Assembly (NCBI GenBank): GCA_024734495.1
Contig: JALMQS010000265.1
Span: 124,001 to 188,000 of the forward strand
Length of the DNA: 64,000 nucleotides
DNA from: Forficula auricularia
Lineage: Eukaryota; Arthropoda; Insecta; Dermaptera; Forficulidae
Direction: 5' to 3'
Shown here: positions 44,082 through 54,957 of the stretch, piece after piece
How the letters are laid out: every line of letters begins with the position of its first letter
How positions within the stretch are numbered: position 1 is the first letter of the stretch
Made by a program: the position numbers and the translations under genes
The notes under the pieces: model-generated
Databases searched by the model: none
Seen by the model: the letters and a program-made list of their open reading frames with translations, nothing else
Told to the model about the DNA's origin: nothing

Positions 44082-45135
44082 ATGGCACTTCGCAGAAACA
44101 ACCGAATCCCTGAGGTTCAAGATGAAATCGATCTGGTGGATACTACCTCCAATGTTCAAGGTCTTGCAAAGTTACCGGATAGGGATTTTAAAAATCAAAT
44201 TGTTTGGAGGAATGTAGTTTTAATGAGTGCTCTTAATTTGGGTTCTATTTATGGCATATACTTGGCTTTATTTAAGGCACAATGGACCACTTTCGCCTCG
44301 GTCATTCCATTAAGATTCATAGGAGCATTTGGTGTTACAGCCGGTGCACATCGATTATGGACACATCGAGCATATAAGGCAAAACAACCTCTGAAAATCT
44401 TTCTTATGATTTTGAACTCAATGTGTGGGCAAAATAGTATCCATGAATGGGCCCGGGATCATCGAATGCATCATAAATATACTGAAACCAACGCTGATCC
44501 GCATAACGCCAATCGAGGTTTTTCTTTCTCATGTGGGCTGGCTTTTGGTAAAAAAACATCCCGACATCATCGATAAAGGTAAAGATCTCGACATGAGTGA
44601 CCTGGAAGCCGATGGGGTTGTTATGTTCCAGAAGAAGTACTATAAATGGCTAACACTATTCTGTTGCTTTTTATTTCCTACAATCGTGCCTGTATACCTT
44701 GGAGAAACCTGGCACATTGCATTTTTCACCTGTACTATATTAAGTTATTGCGTAATACTACATTTCACCTGGTTAGTTAACAGTCTGGCGCATATAAAGG
44801 GTAACAGACCCTACGACAAAAACATCAGACCTGCGGAAAATTACTTCGTTTCGCTATGTGTGCTTGGCGAAGGCTTTCACAATTACCATCATGTGTTTCC
44901 ATGGGACTACAAAACATCTGAATTTGGAATCTACTGGGCAAACATTTCTACCTGGTTTATTGATTCTGTTGCTAAATTAGGATTGGCTTATGATATGAAA
45001 TATACAAATCCTGAAATGATAGAAAAACGTGTTAAGAGAACCGGCGATGGAAGTCACTGCCTCTGGGGCTGGGGCGATCGAGATCTCTCCAAAGAAGATA
45101 TCGACTGCACCATAATTACCAATCAAATCTCGTAA
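44082..45135 (+). CDS. Acyl-CoA desaturase 3 (delta-9 type), frame break at the same site
   Basis: Paralogue of desaturase 2 with the same layout: ATG 44082 (chosen over an in-frame TTG at 44073), stop TAA 45133-45135, no introns. Histidine boxes are HRLWTH (90-95), DHRMHH (126-131) and HNYHH, here in GEGFHNYHH with Phe for the usual Trp. One residue is missing in VYLGE, where desaturase 2 has VYFFGE. The frame shifts within 44519-44527: the T5-C-T3 tract is two bases short of the usual Gly-Phe-Phe-x-Ser-His (or one base too long if one residue is lost). Both sides are fully open and conserved; read through, it gives about 351 residues. Promoter block and TATA box match desaturase 2, so the two arose by DNA-level duplication including the promoter. 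Likely active or very recently so. Confidence 0.9.
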
Positions 45136-46110
45136 ATTTTTATTTTATTTATTTTTATTTAATTTTTTTTTTATATTTATTAAAATAACATCCGAAATGC
45201 TTATAATATTGGATTATTCATTCTCTGGATATACATAATATATAATATACTAGTATGCTTAGTGGTGCCTAAATTGAATAAAAAAAACTGTCGTTTTTGG
45301 TTTTTGTTTTCTGGAGTGTATCAAGTGTATTTTTCAAAAATAATTATTTATAACCGATGAAATATTGTGAAAACATTTATGATTATGTCCAATCCACATC
45401 AGTGATGTAGTTATAAAAAGAACCAACTATCTGCTATTAAAATGCATTGTAAATAATTAGTTAATAAAGTAGAAATAAGAACATTGTATAAAATATAACG
45501 AAAATAATTTATTTATTCTGGAAAGTTCAGTTTTAAGATTGTATGTGATTTTTTATAATAAATTTAATGAAAAACTATTTAATAATAAAAAGGTTTTAAT
45601 AAATTAAATTAACTGTTGTTTGCCCCACACGACTTTCACTTGTAAACCTTACCATCTTTGAAACCACCCTACCAATTTTTAGAATATATAACTATTTTAT
45701 AAGCACAGAGATTTTGAAAAAGAAAAGAAAAATGTTATTTTTTGCGACACACCTGGTCAACTAGCTTCCATTAATTTTATACAGAATACAACTTCTATCC
45801 ATTGAAGGCGGTCACCCTTATGCTCTAACCACGAATATCTTTATTTTCTTTAAAAGATTTATTTACCGAGAGTAGCATAGTTTTTGATTCATGAATAGAA
45901 ATCACTGAGGTTGTCCTCTGCTTGATGAAAATAACCATATAGATTTAAATATGATTATATATCATTTATTTGTTAGACACTGTAGTTTCGAAGGTTTGAC
46001 ATAATTCGTTTGATGAGTGAACAGCTTACTATTACAACAAAATAAACTTACCTACGTCGAATCGAGTATTTCAGTCCATAAGAAATTAGAGATAGAATAT
46101 TTATAAATAA
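45136..46110. other. AT-rich stretch with weak foldback remnants
   Basis: Downstream of desaturase 3. 45845-45990 carries CCGAGAGTAGCATAG, GAGGTTGTCCTCTGC and CACTGTAGTTTCGAAGG words of the foldback family; otherwise nothing recognised. Confidence 0.45.
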
Positions 46111-46115
46111 ATAGA

Positions 46116-46143
46116 CTGATGATGAAGGTCAAATCTTCGAAAC
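46116..46143 (+). ncRNA. Degenerate hammerhead-like motif
   Basis: CTGATGA, extra T, stem GAAGGT / ATCTTC with loop CAA, GAAAC. The following arm (TTTAATC) has lost the pairing needed for stem III. Confidence 0.25.
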
Positions 46144-46224
46144 TTTAATCTCTAAGGAATAAATTATATACATATTAATATAGTTTTTAAGGAATTTGGT
46201 GTTGGTACTTGGTGAAACATTTTT

Positions 46225-46471
46225 AAAATTATTGGATAAAAAATACTTGGTAGGTTTCACATTAAGATATAAAAAATAAAAAACGAATTTATTTTTGAGA
46301 ATCTTTAATTCGATATATATATATATTTCGGGTGACAAACCCATCTTCAGGAGCAACAGAAAGTAACCCGAAATATATATATCGAGATTAAAGATTCTCC
46401 AAAAATAAATTTGTTTTATTTTTTTATATCTTAATATGAAACCTACCAAGTATTTTTTATCCAATAATTTT
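46225..46471. repeat. Foldback element, ~247 bp
   Basis: ATTGGATAAAAAATACTTGG and CCAAGTATTTTTTATCCAAT form the ends of ~110-bp arms. The - strand of the centre (46350-46326) reads CTGAAGA-T-GGG...CCC-GAAA, the same hammerhead-like order. Confidence 0.8.
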
Positions 46472-46479
46472 ACATATTT

Positions 46480-47812
46480 ATATTCATTATATATTTGTAT
46501 AATATGTTTATTTGCATCAAGCAGAGGACAATCTCATTGATTTCTTTTCATTTATATTTTCTGATTTTTCACAAATGTCATTTTTCATTCTAATTTTTGA
46601 CAAACTCCCATGCCAGATACACGGATGTAATTGTGATTAAATAAACCTCGAAATTTGAGATCTATATTCACGAATGTAATGAATATAATTATATAAAATA
46701 TTTTAAAATAACAATATTTCAAATTGCAAATTTGTGGTTTTGGTATTAGGGTAGAAAAAAATTGTTATAACAGTTTTTTTGAAATTTACAAAAAACAAAC
46801 CAAAAAAACGCTTAAGAGTAAATGTTTTCTGTGTTTTCGAAAAATTTTAAAGTATTTCTTTCAAGCAATGTATGGCTTAGGTTTCGAATTTTCATATTTA
46901 ACTTAAGATTTTGAGATAAGTAGATGAGTTTAAAACATTGACTTGAAAAATAAATAAATTCACGCAAATTCATTTTAAAATCTAAAGGAGTGAAAGCTAA
47001 ATCTTCACTTTTTTCTACAATTTATTTCTTGAATAAAGAGAGTGAGGTGTTGGTTTATAGTGAAAATTTAAGTAAATTAAAATTAATGGGAGCTTTTGTG
47101 GCGTTTCCCAGAAATAAAAGATTTAAAAGTTTTTAAGTAAAGAGGCTCCTGGAGAGGTTAACAACCCGAAATAATATTGAGGTTTATAAAAGCTTTTTTA
47201 AATCTTTCATTTCTATAAAACATCACAATAACTACCTTTAATTTTAACTTGTTTGTTTAGTAACGTCATTTCTAAAGTCAACGTGTGTGGGTGTGAAAAT
47301 TTAAAACAAAAATCATCCAGAAAATTCTTCATTTCTGAACCAAAACTTATGAAACTAATAAGATTCAAGTTTCAAACCTATAACTTTAGTACTATCAGGA
47401 TAATTTTCAATTTCAAATCCTCTATTTCCCTTGGAGAAATAATTGAAAATTATAATACAATATTTAATTAAATAGTTCGTCCATGTACGAAAATCAATTT
47501 TTCACTCTGAATGAACAGATTCTGATAACCCAAAGATAACTCAATAACAGAAGATTGTATAAAGTTCATTCTGGTGGCAAAAATTACCTATTTCAAAAAA
47601 GAAGGCTTGATTAGTTTATGGACTTGTTATTTTCAGACTTTGAAAATCCTCGACCTGTCTCTGGCAACTAGGTTGTAAAGCCCTCCATTCCAAAATCTAA
47701 TCAAGTCTTCTTTTTGAAAATACATACATTTTACAATTCAAGACAACCAAAAAAAAATAAAGTTGAAAATGATTCCTCACAACGTTGCAGATATTTATAA
47801 ATACAATAAGGA
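46480..47812. other. AT-rich stretch, nothing firm
   Basis: Contains a foldback-family flank near 46500 (TTTATTTGCATCAAGCAGAG) and an imperfect mirrored segment near 47045-47230 (GTGGCGTTTCCCAG). No gene supported. Confidence 0.45.
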
Positions 47813-48478
47813 AAAATTTTTAAGAAAAAAATAAAAATCGACTTCAAAAAATTAAATGCAACAAATAAAATACACTAAAAGGTATAAAATAATTATTATC
47901 TTATTTAGTTACAACTAAACGACGAAATATTAACACGAAATTACTTTTTGAAGTCGGTGCCAAACATATACCTTTTATGAATCGCACTCGACGGATCTTA
48001 CTTAGTACGTTTGGAGGATATGCTCGCTTATAGTTATAGTTTGTTTGGTACCGAATTCAAAAAGTAATTTCGTGTTAATATTTCGTCGTTTAGTTGTAAC
48101 TAAATAAGATAATAATTATTTTATACCTTTTAGTGTATTTTATTTGTTGCATTTAATTTTTGAAGTCGGTTTTTATTTTTTTCTTAAAAATTTTTATTTT
48201 TCTCTTTTTAGTGATGTTATTAATAGTGATCATATCATCAGAACTTGACCAAATTAATATGACACCATCCCTAAGACACCCCCTTTCGGATAAAAAAGAA
48301 CCATCGAAATCGGTTCATAAACAAAGAGGTTAGGTCTAAACAAACCTAATAAAAAAGGTCTAATACCTATGAAAAAAATCGAAAAAAATGGGACCAATCG
48401 GAAGCTAGACTGGACCCAATGCAAAAAAAATTTTCAAAATCGGTTGACAATTGGCGGAGATATGAGGTAACATAGGCA

Positions 48479-48511
<33 letters not shown>

Positions 48512-48553
48512 CAATCGAATAGAGAACCTCCCTCCTTTTTTGAAGTCGGTTAA
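47813..48553 (-). mobile_element. Element X, copy 5
   Basis: Full-length, from CTTAAAAATTTTTC on the - strand to GAAGTCGGTTAA at 48542-48553. The A run at 48480-48510 corresponds to the T run near the element's start. Confidence 0.88.
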
Positions 48554-49321
48554 AAATAAATAAAATGAGTGAACTCAACATTTCCCGAAAATACTGAGTA
48601 ATTATAGCATTCATACAAATTTGGTAAATATGTTATGACATTCTGGAGGGCAATTAAAATAAATTTCTGATCTGATGATGAAATTCTCGCTTCAGGGTAT
48701 TTTTTTGTTTATTTAAAGATTTCAAGGATTCCAATCCTCCCTCCCTATACCGACACCCATGAATTTCAATAATATATAAATATAAGGGAAATCTGTGGAT
48801 ATTGTTTATTTATTTGTTTGAAATGTTTAGTGTATTTCCATCATGTTGCAAACTTAAAATTTTACATATAGGTAGGTTCCATAGAGTAGACTAGATGTCA
48901 CGAACCTGCAGCTCTTTACTGAAAAATCGCAGCTCTTAAATTTTTAATAAAAATCTGCAGTTATCCAAAAAAATTCAATTTTTTTATATATAAAAAAGAG
49001 GGGAAATAATATTGGTCTTGCGAGCAAAAGCCCATTTGGCCAGCCAGCAAAAAACAATTAACCTACCAAATTAATAGCTTCTATCAATTATTAAGTCAAT
49101 AAAAATAAATAAATAAATGCTTTTTCAACTTTATTTTTAATTAAAGTGTCTGAGTACCAAACTTAACAATAAAATAAACCACAATAATAAATTATACCAA
49201 ATAAAAATAAGCAATAACATCAGAAAGAAACTATGTCACATAGTATTATATAATAAACTATGCAAATAAAATTAACAAAATATACTACTAGTAATCACAA
49301 TCGATAATTAACGAATTATAA
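48554..49321. other. AT-rich stretch, nothing recognised
   Basis: No repeat family or gene identified. Confidence 0.5.
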
Positions 49322-49507
49322 CTAAAAAACAATTGAGATCATATGTCTTAAGAACAAATCGGCTATCCGACCCCCACCGTCGAGAGTGGGCATTAGAATA
49401 TGTACGTTAGTTGGGAAAGGGATATTTCCCTTTAGCTCAGTGTATAATCGATCAATTTTTGTCTTTTGGATCTTGCATCCTAATAGGATTAATGCCCCCC
49501 AGAGATA
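49322..49507 (-). CDS. Orphan exon candidate, unrecognised protein
   Basis: On the - strand an acceptor-like TTTTTTAG precedes a clean frame of 61 codons and a stop at 49324-49322. It begins with a hydrophobic run (YLWGALILLG), then a basic stretch (CKIQKTKIDRLYTELKGN) and a Pro/Gly-containing part (MPTLDGGGRIADLF). A membrane anchor followed by a basic linker recalls the start of a microsomal cytochrome P450, but the Pro-Gly-Pro hinge is absent, so I do not assign it. The base composition is clearly less AT-rich than the flanks. Confidence 0.3.
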   Translation of the reverse strand, partial: YLWGALILLGCKIQKTKIDRLYTELKGNIPFPTNVHILMPTLDGGGRIADLFLRHMISIVF

Positions 49508-49889
49508 CTAAAAAATTCTTTAATGCGAAGGTAAAGTAAATTAAAAAATAAAAAGTAGTGATATATAGAAAACGCCGCAAGCAGTGTAATGTTCTCGACA
49601 ATATCACCGTCCCAGCGCGAACATTTTAATCAGTTGAATCGGAATTTACAAAGAAAAGGAAACTGAGCTTTACAATTATTAGAAGAAATTATTGCATTTG
49701 AGCAGAGGTGAATTGGTATTTTTTGAAAATCGAACAAATTCTATAAGTAAGGAGCTTAATTTAAGAAAAAATTCATTACAAAATATTCTCTGAAATGTTT
49801 AATTTTAATTGCAAAAATATTTCAATATTTTCGAAATCAGATTCTGGAAATACAGAATAAAAATATCTAAGTGCAAAATTAAAAAATAC

Positions 49890-50383
49890 TTTAAGAAAAA
49901 AAAAATGACTTCAAGAAATTAAATGCAACAAATAAAATACACTAAAAGGTATAAAATAATAATTATCTTATTTAGATACAACTAAACGACGAAATATTAA
50001 CATGAAATTACTTTTTGAAGTTGGTACCAAACAAACTATACCTATAAGCGAGCATACCCTCCAAACGTACTAAGTAAGATCCGTCTGAGTGCGATTCATA
50101 AAAGGTAGTATGTTTGGCACCAACTTCAAAAAGTAATTTCATCTTAATATTTCGTCGTTTAGTTGTAACTAAATAAGATAATAATTATTTTATACCTTTT
50201 AGTGTATTTTATTTGTTGCATTTAATTTTTTGAAGTCGGTTTTTATTTTTTTCTTAAAAAATTATTTTTATTTTTCTCTTTTTAGTGATGTTATTAATAG
50301 TGATGATATCATCAGAACTTGACCAAATTAATATGACACCATCCCTAAGACACCCCTTTCGGATAAAAAAAGAACCATCGAAA
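49890..50383 (-). mobile_element. Element X, copy 6, truncated
   Basis: Has the foldback half and the segment to AAAGAACCATCGAAAT, then stops abruptly; the TTAACCGACTTC end is missing. Confidence 0.8.
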
Positions 50384-51403
50384 TTATGTTCATTCTATAC
50401 GGTTAGACTTTAAATAACTTCTACGTAGGATTGGTTATCTAGGAGTTCCAGAGGTTCATTAGTAACGAGTTGATTTAAATTATTTTATCATTGATATTAA
50501 TAACCTAAATAATTTAATATGAAGGATTTTAAATTTCCAATAGTAATAGATTTAAATTTTCTTAGAATATCTATGAGAGTGTCATCTATTAGATCCGATG
50601 GAATGGATTATTTTTAATTATGTCAGAAGGTTTTTTTTCTAGTTAAATTGCCTCTAAAGGCAACAAAACTCGAATTATAAAATATCAAGTTTACTTTCGA
50701 CCCAAAAAAAGCTTGGAGTGTAATTCGGTAAGACAATTTAATGAATCAATACGTAAATCATCAAAATTAACAAAATTAAGACATAAATTAGTTTATTTTA
50801 ATTTAGAGGAAAGTACAATTGTTAAAAATACAATTCTTATAAACAACTTGATAAAAAAATAAATAGGAAAATAAAAATAAAAAAAAATAATCGATAGGAT
50901 CTGAAATAAAAACATAAAATTAAATAAGATTTGTTTCCAAGCTATATAAAAAAAAGCCACTTGAACCACTTTATTTGTAAACACACCTGTTTTGTTATGA
51001 TTTAGACACCTGTTAATTAAAAACAAACAAAAAATTTCTAATTTTAATATAATATAATAATATTTGCTTTAACCTATTAGTGGGTTTTAAAATTAAAAAA
51101 ACCAATTAATAAATAAAACATAATTGAAAAAATAAAGCTAGGTTCAGTTTTGTCGCTGGAAAAGTTAGGGTAAACTTTTTTCGCTGTCATAGTGACAAAA
51201 ACACCGTTGCTTATGGGACTTTTAGTGTATGAATTAAATTGTCAATTGAAAATTTGAAAAAAGAGAGAAATATAATTTTTCGTAAATATGTATTTATATT
51301 TTTCATTTTCATTCAAGGTAAATTCATCTATAAGAAAATATCTATCAATACTTTTTTTAATGAAGGAGACAAGCAGAAAGTCTTCTGCTGAAATTAACAT
51401 TTT
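50384..51403. other. AT-rich stretch, nothing recognised
   Basis: Very AT-rich; only a short ATTATGTCAGAAGGTT word near 50615 recalls the SINE-like tails elsewhere. Confidence 0.5.
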
Positions 51404-51573
51404 ATTTATAACGAGATTATAGTTTCGAGAGCTTTGACCTCTTCATCAGTCTATTACAATTGATTCACAGAAATTAATGTATTATTAAATCTATTTATAC
51501 ATTAATTCATGTGAATCAATTGTAATAGACTGGTGAAGAGGGCAAAGCTCTCGAAACTATAGTCTCGCTATAA
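51404..51573. repeat. Foldback element with hammerhead-like arms
   Basis: TTTATAACGAGATTATAGTTTC is mirrored by GAAACTATAGTCTCGCTATAAA. The - strand arm has an exact CTGATGA (51449-51443) but ATC at the cleavage position. The + strand arm has CTGGTGA and an intact GTC. Outer pairing TTGTAA / TTATAA could extend stem I. The flank ACACTCTTTTATTGTCTCC is shared with 3742. Confidence 0.75.
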
Positions 51574-51639
51574 ATAAAATTTATAATTCCAGCAGAAGAC
51601 ACACTCTTTTATTGTCTCCTTAAATATATAAAAATTCTG

Positions 51640-52400
51640 CTACTCTCGTCAAAAAACTTTCAATTTTTTTTAAATATTTAATTGTTTATAGTTGCTTTAT
51701 CATTCTTTTTTAAAGCAATTAATATATCTTTTTTTTTAATTTTCATATTTTTCGCAAATAAAAAGTGAATTTCTCCTGAATTGTCCGAATTTTTTAATAA
51801 GTGTTTTATCATTTCAAATGGAATCTCAGAAAAACTTCCGCAGGACAAACGAGAAACCCCGACAGGCCGGAAGTCAGGTTAGCAGCTTGTTAGTTATAGA
51901 TATCCTGTAATGTACTGAATTTATTTCCGAAGTCAAATTTCGTGAACCTTTTAATTATGCAAGATCATGCGAATAATTTGTTCTGTTCAACTACCGTACT
52001 AATTAATTATGTCGATAATTCTTTCAATTGTTTTCCATTGAATGCAAATTAGTTTTGTTACTTTTTTGATGTTTCCTTCGATTCCACGTATAAATTAAAA
52101 TCAAATCTAATTTCGTGGTCACCTAACAAGGGAAGAATTTTCATTACAGAAGATAAAATTGGTCGTAATAGAATTTCGTCTCTTGTTTTAGAGAATGACG
52201 TTTTTTTGCCTGGCAATGCAACACGCAAAACCTGGCGTTCTAATTGAATGCATAATCTCTAACTAGCTAGACGGCGCTGAAGTTTTCTACTGGATGGCAT
52301 AAATTAATAATAATATGTTGGTATATTATACGAAGTAATGAAACTGTTGAAGCTTTTATTTTTGTGATATTTATTTGAATAAAATTTTAATTTTAATGAG
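51640..52400. other. Intergenic; short possible first exon at 51819
   Basis: A small ATG frame (51819-51878, about 20 codons, then CAG-GTTAGC) sits in a less AT-rich patch and could be a first coding exon. Support is weak, so it is not called as a gene. Confidence 0.15.
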
Positions 52401-52402
52401 TA

Positions 52403-52510
52403 TATCTTGTATAATTATACTATAGAATCGGTTTCTTGGAAACGGCTCTAACGAATTCGATGAAAGTCACGGATTTGGGGGTTTTAGGTCTACAATTAGA
52501 TGTTTTAGAG
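52403..52510 (+). repeat. Helitron-like 5' end fragment, second copy
   Basis: TCTTGTATAATTATAC, GAAACGGCTCTAACGAATTC and GATGAAAGTCACGG parallel the segment at 6033-6180. 52510-53214 holds nothing recognised. Confidence 0.35.
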
Positions 52511-53214
52511 TCTCATGTTCGGGAAACTTAATTTTTGTTTTCATAATTAAAATAATTATCACCAGGTGGGTGAGTCAATAAAATATTATAATTAAATTAG
52601 ATTTCATTCATTTTTATTATTAATTTTTTTTTAATTTTAAAACCCACTAATAGTTCATTACAAATATTATTTTATATTAAAATAAGGAAATTTAATTAAT
52701 TAGAGATATTTTCTATTGAAGGTGGCGTAAGTATAACTTCATGCTGAATTGATGCAAACGAAGCCTAAAGATAATGAATACTTGAAATTCCACATATAAA
52801 ATTTTATTAGAACGTTATTTTCATCCTTTTTAAAAAACACAACTATTCGGAGGATCATTACTCCTTCGTGAATTTTAATATTAAATTTAGTTGAAATTAA
52901 GTTCAAAACTTTCTACACAACGATGTCATAATGATGTCCGTAGCAGCTATAAATCAAGGAAAATAAATAAAAATTTAGCAATATACAAATCAAGCATTTA
53001 TTAATAACAAATTATTAAAATTAAATTAAAACATTTTTTTGTAAACATGTCCTGCCAGAAATAACGCAATGATTTAATTGAGGCGTTTATAATAGAATTA
53101 AAACCAGCTAAATAAGTTTTACAAAAAATTTTAGAAGAGCAAATTTAAATATGAAAATTGTTAATATTTTTTGATGTGTTGGCAGAACTTTAAAAGCGAA
53201 ATTAAATAAGTCTT

Positions 53215-53329
53215 TATTCCTCAACCTGCTTAGAGGCACAAGTCCTCGGTGGCTAGGTCCTCCTGTTTATCAATACAATCTAGCTACAATACATTAACAA
53301 ACATCAATACAAATTAACTACAACAATTT
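53215..53329 (+). repeat. Repeat family D, left half of an interrupted copy
   Basis: CTGCTTAGAGGCACAAGTCC, GGTGGCTAGGTC and CATCAATACAAATTAACTA match the reverse complement of 42780-43010. The match resumes at 59337 after the LINE insertion. Confidence 0.8.
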
Positions 53330-53628
53330 TCTTACTCCCGCTACGCCCGCTCATTTAATTTTGCATTGTCCATTATATACAACTCGGAGATGTGAATTGA
53401 TGAAGAAAATTATTCCTCACTTTAGAGATCCTCCTACTTTTAGAGCGTTAATTGATTGTCCCACTGAAAATTTATTAAGATCATTGGTTCAATTTATAGA
53501 TAGTTGTAATTTGCATTTTTAAATATATGGTGTTTTTTTTTTTTTTATAACTGGTTAATGGTTTTGTAATAATTTTATGAGTTATATTTTATATTTGTTT
53601 TCTTTTTGTTTTTTGTAATTTGATATAT

Positions 53629-54957
53629 TGCAATGGGGTTAGGGAGGGTTTGCGGTTGGAGGGGTAAGGAAATTAGTCTGAAAGGGGACTTTTAAGGGGA
53701 ATATTCCTGAGTGTGAGAATACTAACCTTTATAGACGTGGTGGTGGTGGTGTAACTCAGTGTATCTCGTTGTACTAGTTTGATAAACTACTGAATTTACT
53801 CTTATGTTTCAAATTCTACGTTACTGAAGTTAATCTGATGCAATGAATTTACAAAAAAAAATAATAAAAAAAAAACAATTTTAAATAGGCAAACAAATAA
53901 AAATAATTGACTGAATTCTAGCTGCAAAGGAGAATGGGGAAATTTTCTTAACAGCAAAAGATAATCAAGAATTTAATTTATAATATATGATTTATTAAGG
54001 TCCTTGGTGAATTTAACAGTCAGAAAGAATTAAATAATTTGATGGCTTTAAGGGGTGAACGGAGATCGTTCAAAGAAATTGTGCTTAATTACGTTTGCTC
54101 TTGAAGTGCGCTGACTGGTTCAAATAATTCAAACAGCGCTAGCTGTGCTGCGTCCACTTCTCGCTCCGGTTCCGTAGACTGCCACGTCGAAGAGTACGTA
54201 ATGTCCCAGGAGTCTCGCCTTTTTGATAAGCCTCTGTGATGCCTTCACGAGTGCTGGACAGATATTCTTGTCCGTGCTATTCAATTAGCTATCGTGCTAA
54301 TGATATAAGTGCCAATGGAGGGGCTAGCAAGTGGATGAATGTAAATGTCCGCTAAAACGGCTCCAGGACGAAGAGATATACTCGTGATATCGAGTTGATG
54401 TAGGCGCCGTGAATATTGGAAGAATAGCGATGTAGTGTAAGAGAGAATATAGATAGAGAATAATATAGAGTGTAAGATGGATCGAGTAATAGAGAGCAAT
54501 ATTTCTTCGTGTCAGCCTTTTTATGCATTTCCGATCGTGTCTCCTTGGTGTGTGGAGGCTATGTTTTATATGATTCTTAGTTTTCTACCCCTTCTAAGGG
54601 ACATCGCCAATCATAATGTTCTATTTTGTTAAATGAGGGTGTTTGAACCCTGTCCAATCTCACTCCCCTGACTGTATTCAGAACTGGGCCTTAAAGCTCA
54701 TATACCACGAATGACTTTAGATAATCCCGGCTTAAGCCAGCTTCTCTTTAAATATGAAAAATAAACTAATTTTTACGAAATTTATTCTATATTTGGCTTG
54801 TCTGGTTAATCTCTTTCCTATTTTTAAGGTATTAAATTAATAAATTATGAAAAAGTTCAGATTTAAGATTTATTAACTCTACTATGCATAAAAAAAACAT
54901 ACTTCTAAATTTGATTCTTTGTTCAACAATGTGCGAAAATGGGTTGTTACCATTTTA
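53629..54957. repeat. 1329-bp direct repeat, left copy (LTR-like)
   Basis: Begins TGCAATGGGGTTAGGG and ends GTTGTTACCATTTTA; on either strand it can be read as TG...CA. Same length as 57789-59117, with only about ten differences noticed. Contains a 72-residue minus frame that is identical in both copies. Confidence 0.8.

Noticed and set aside
54281..54499. 72-residue frame, identical in both 1329-bp repeats
   Set aside because: Inside LTR-like repeats; no start context or domain, and identity follows from recent duplication.
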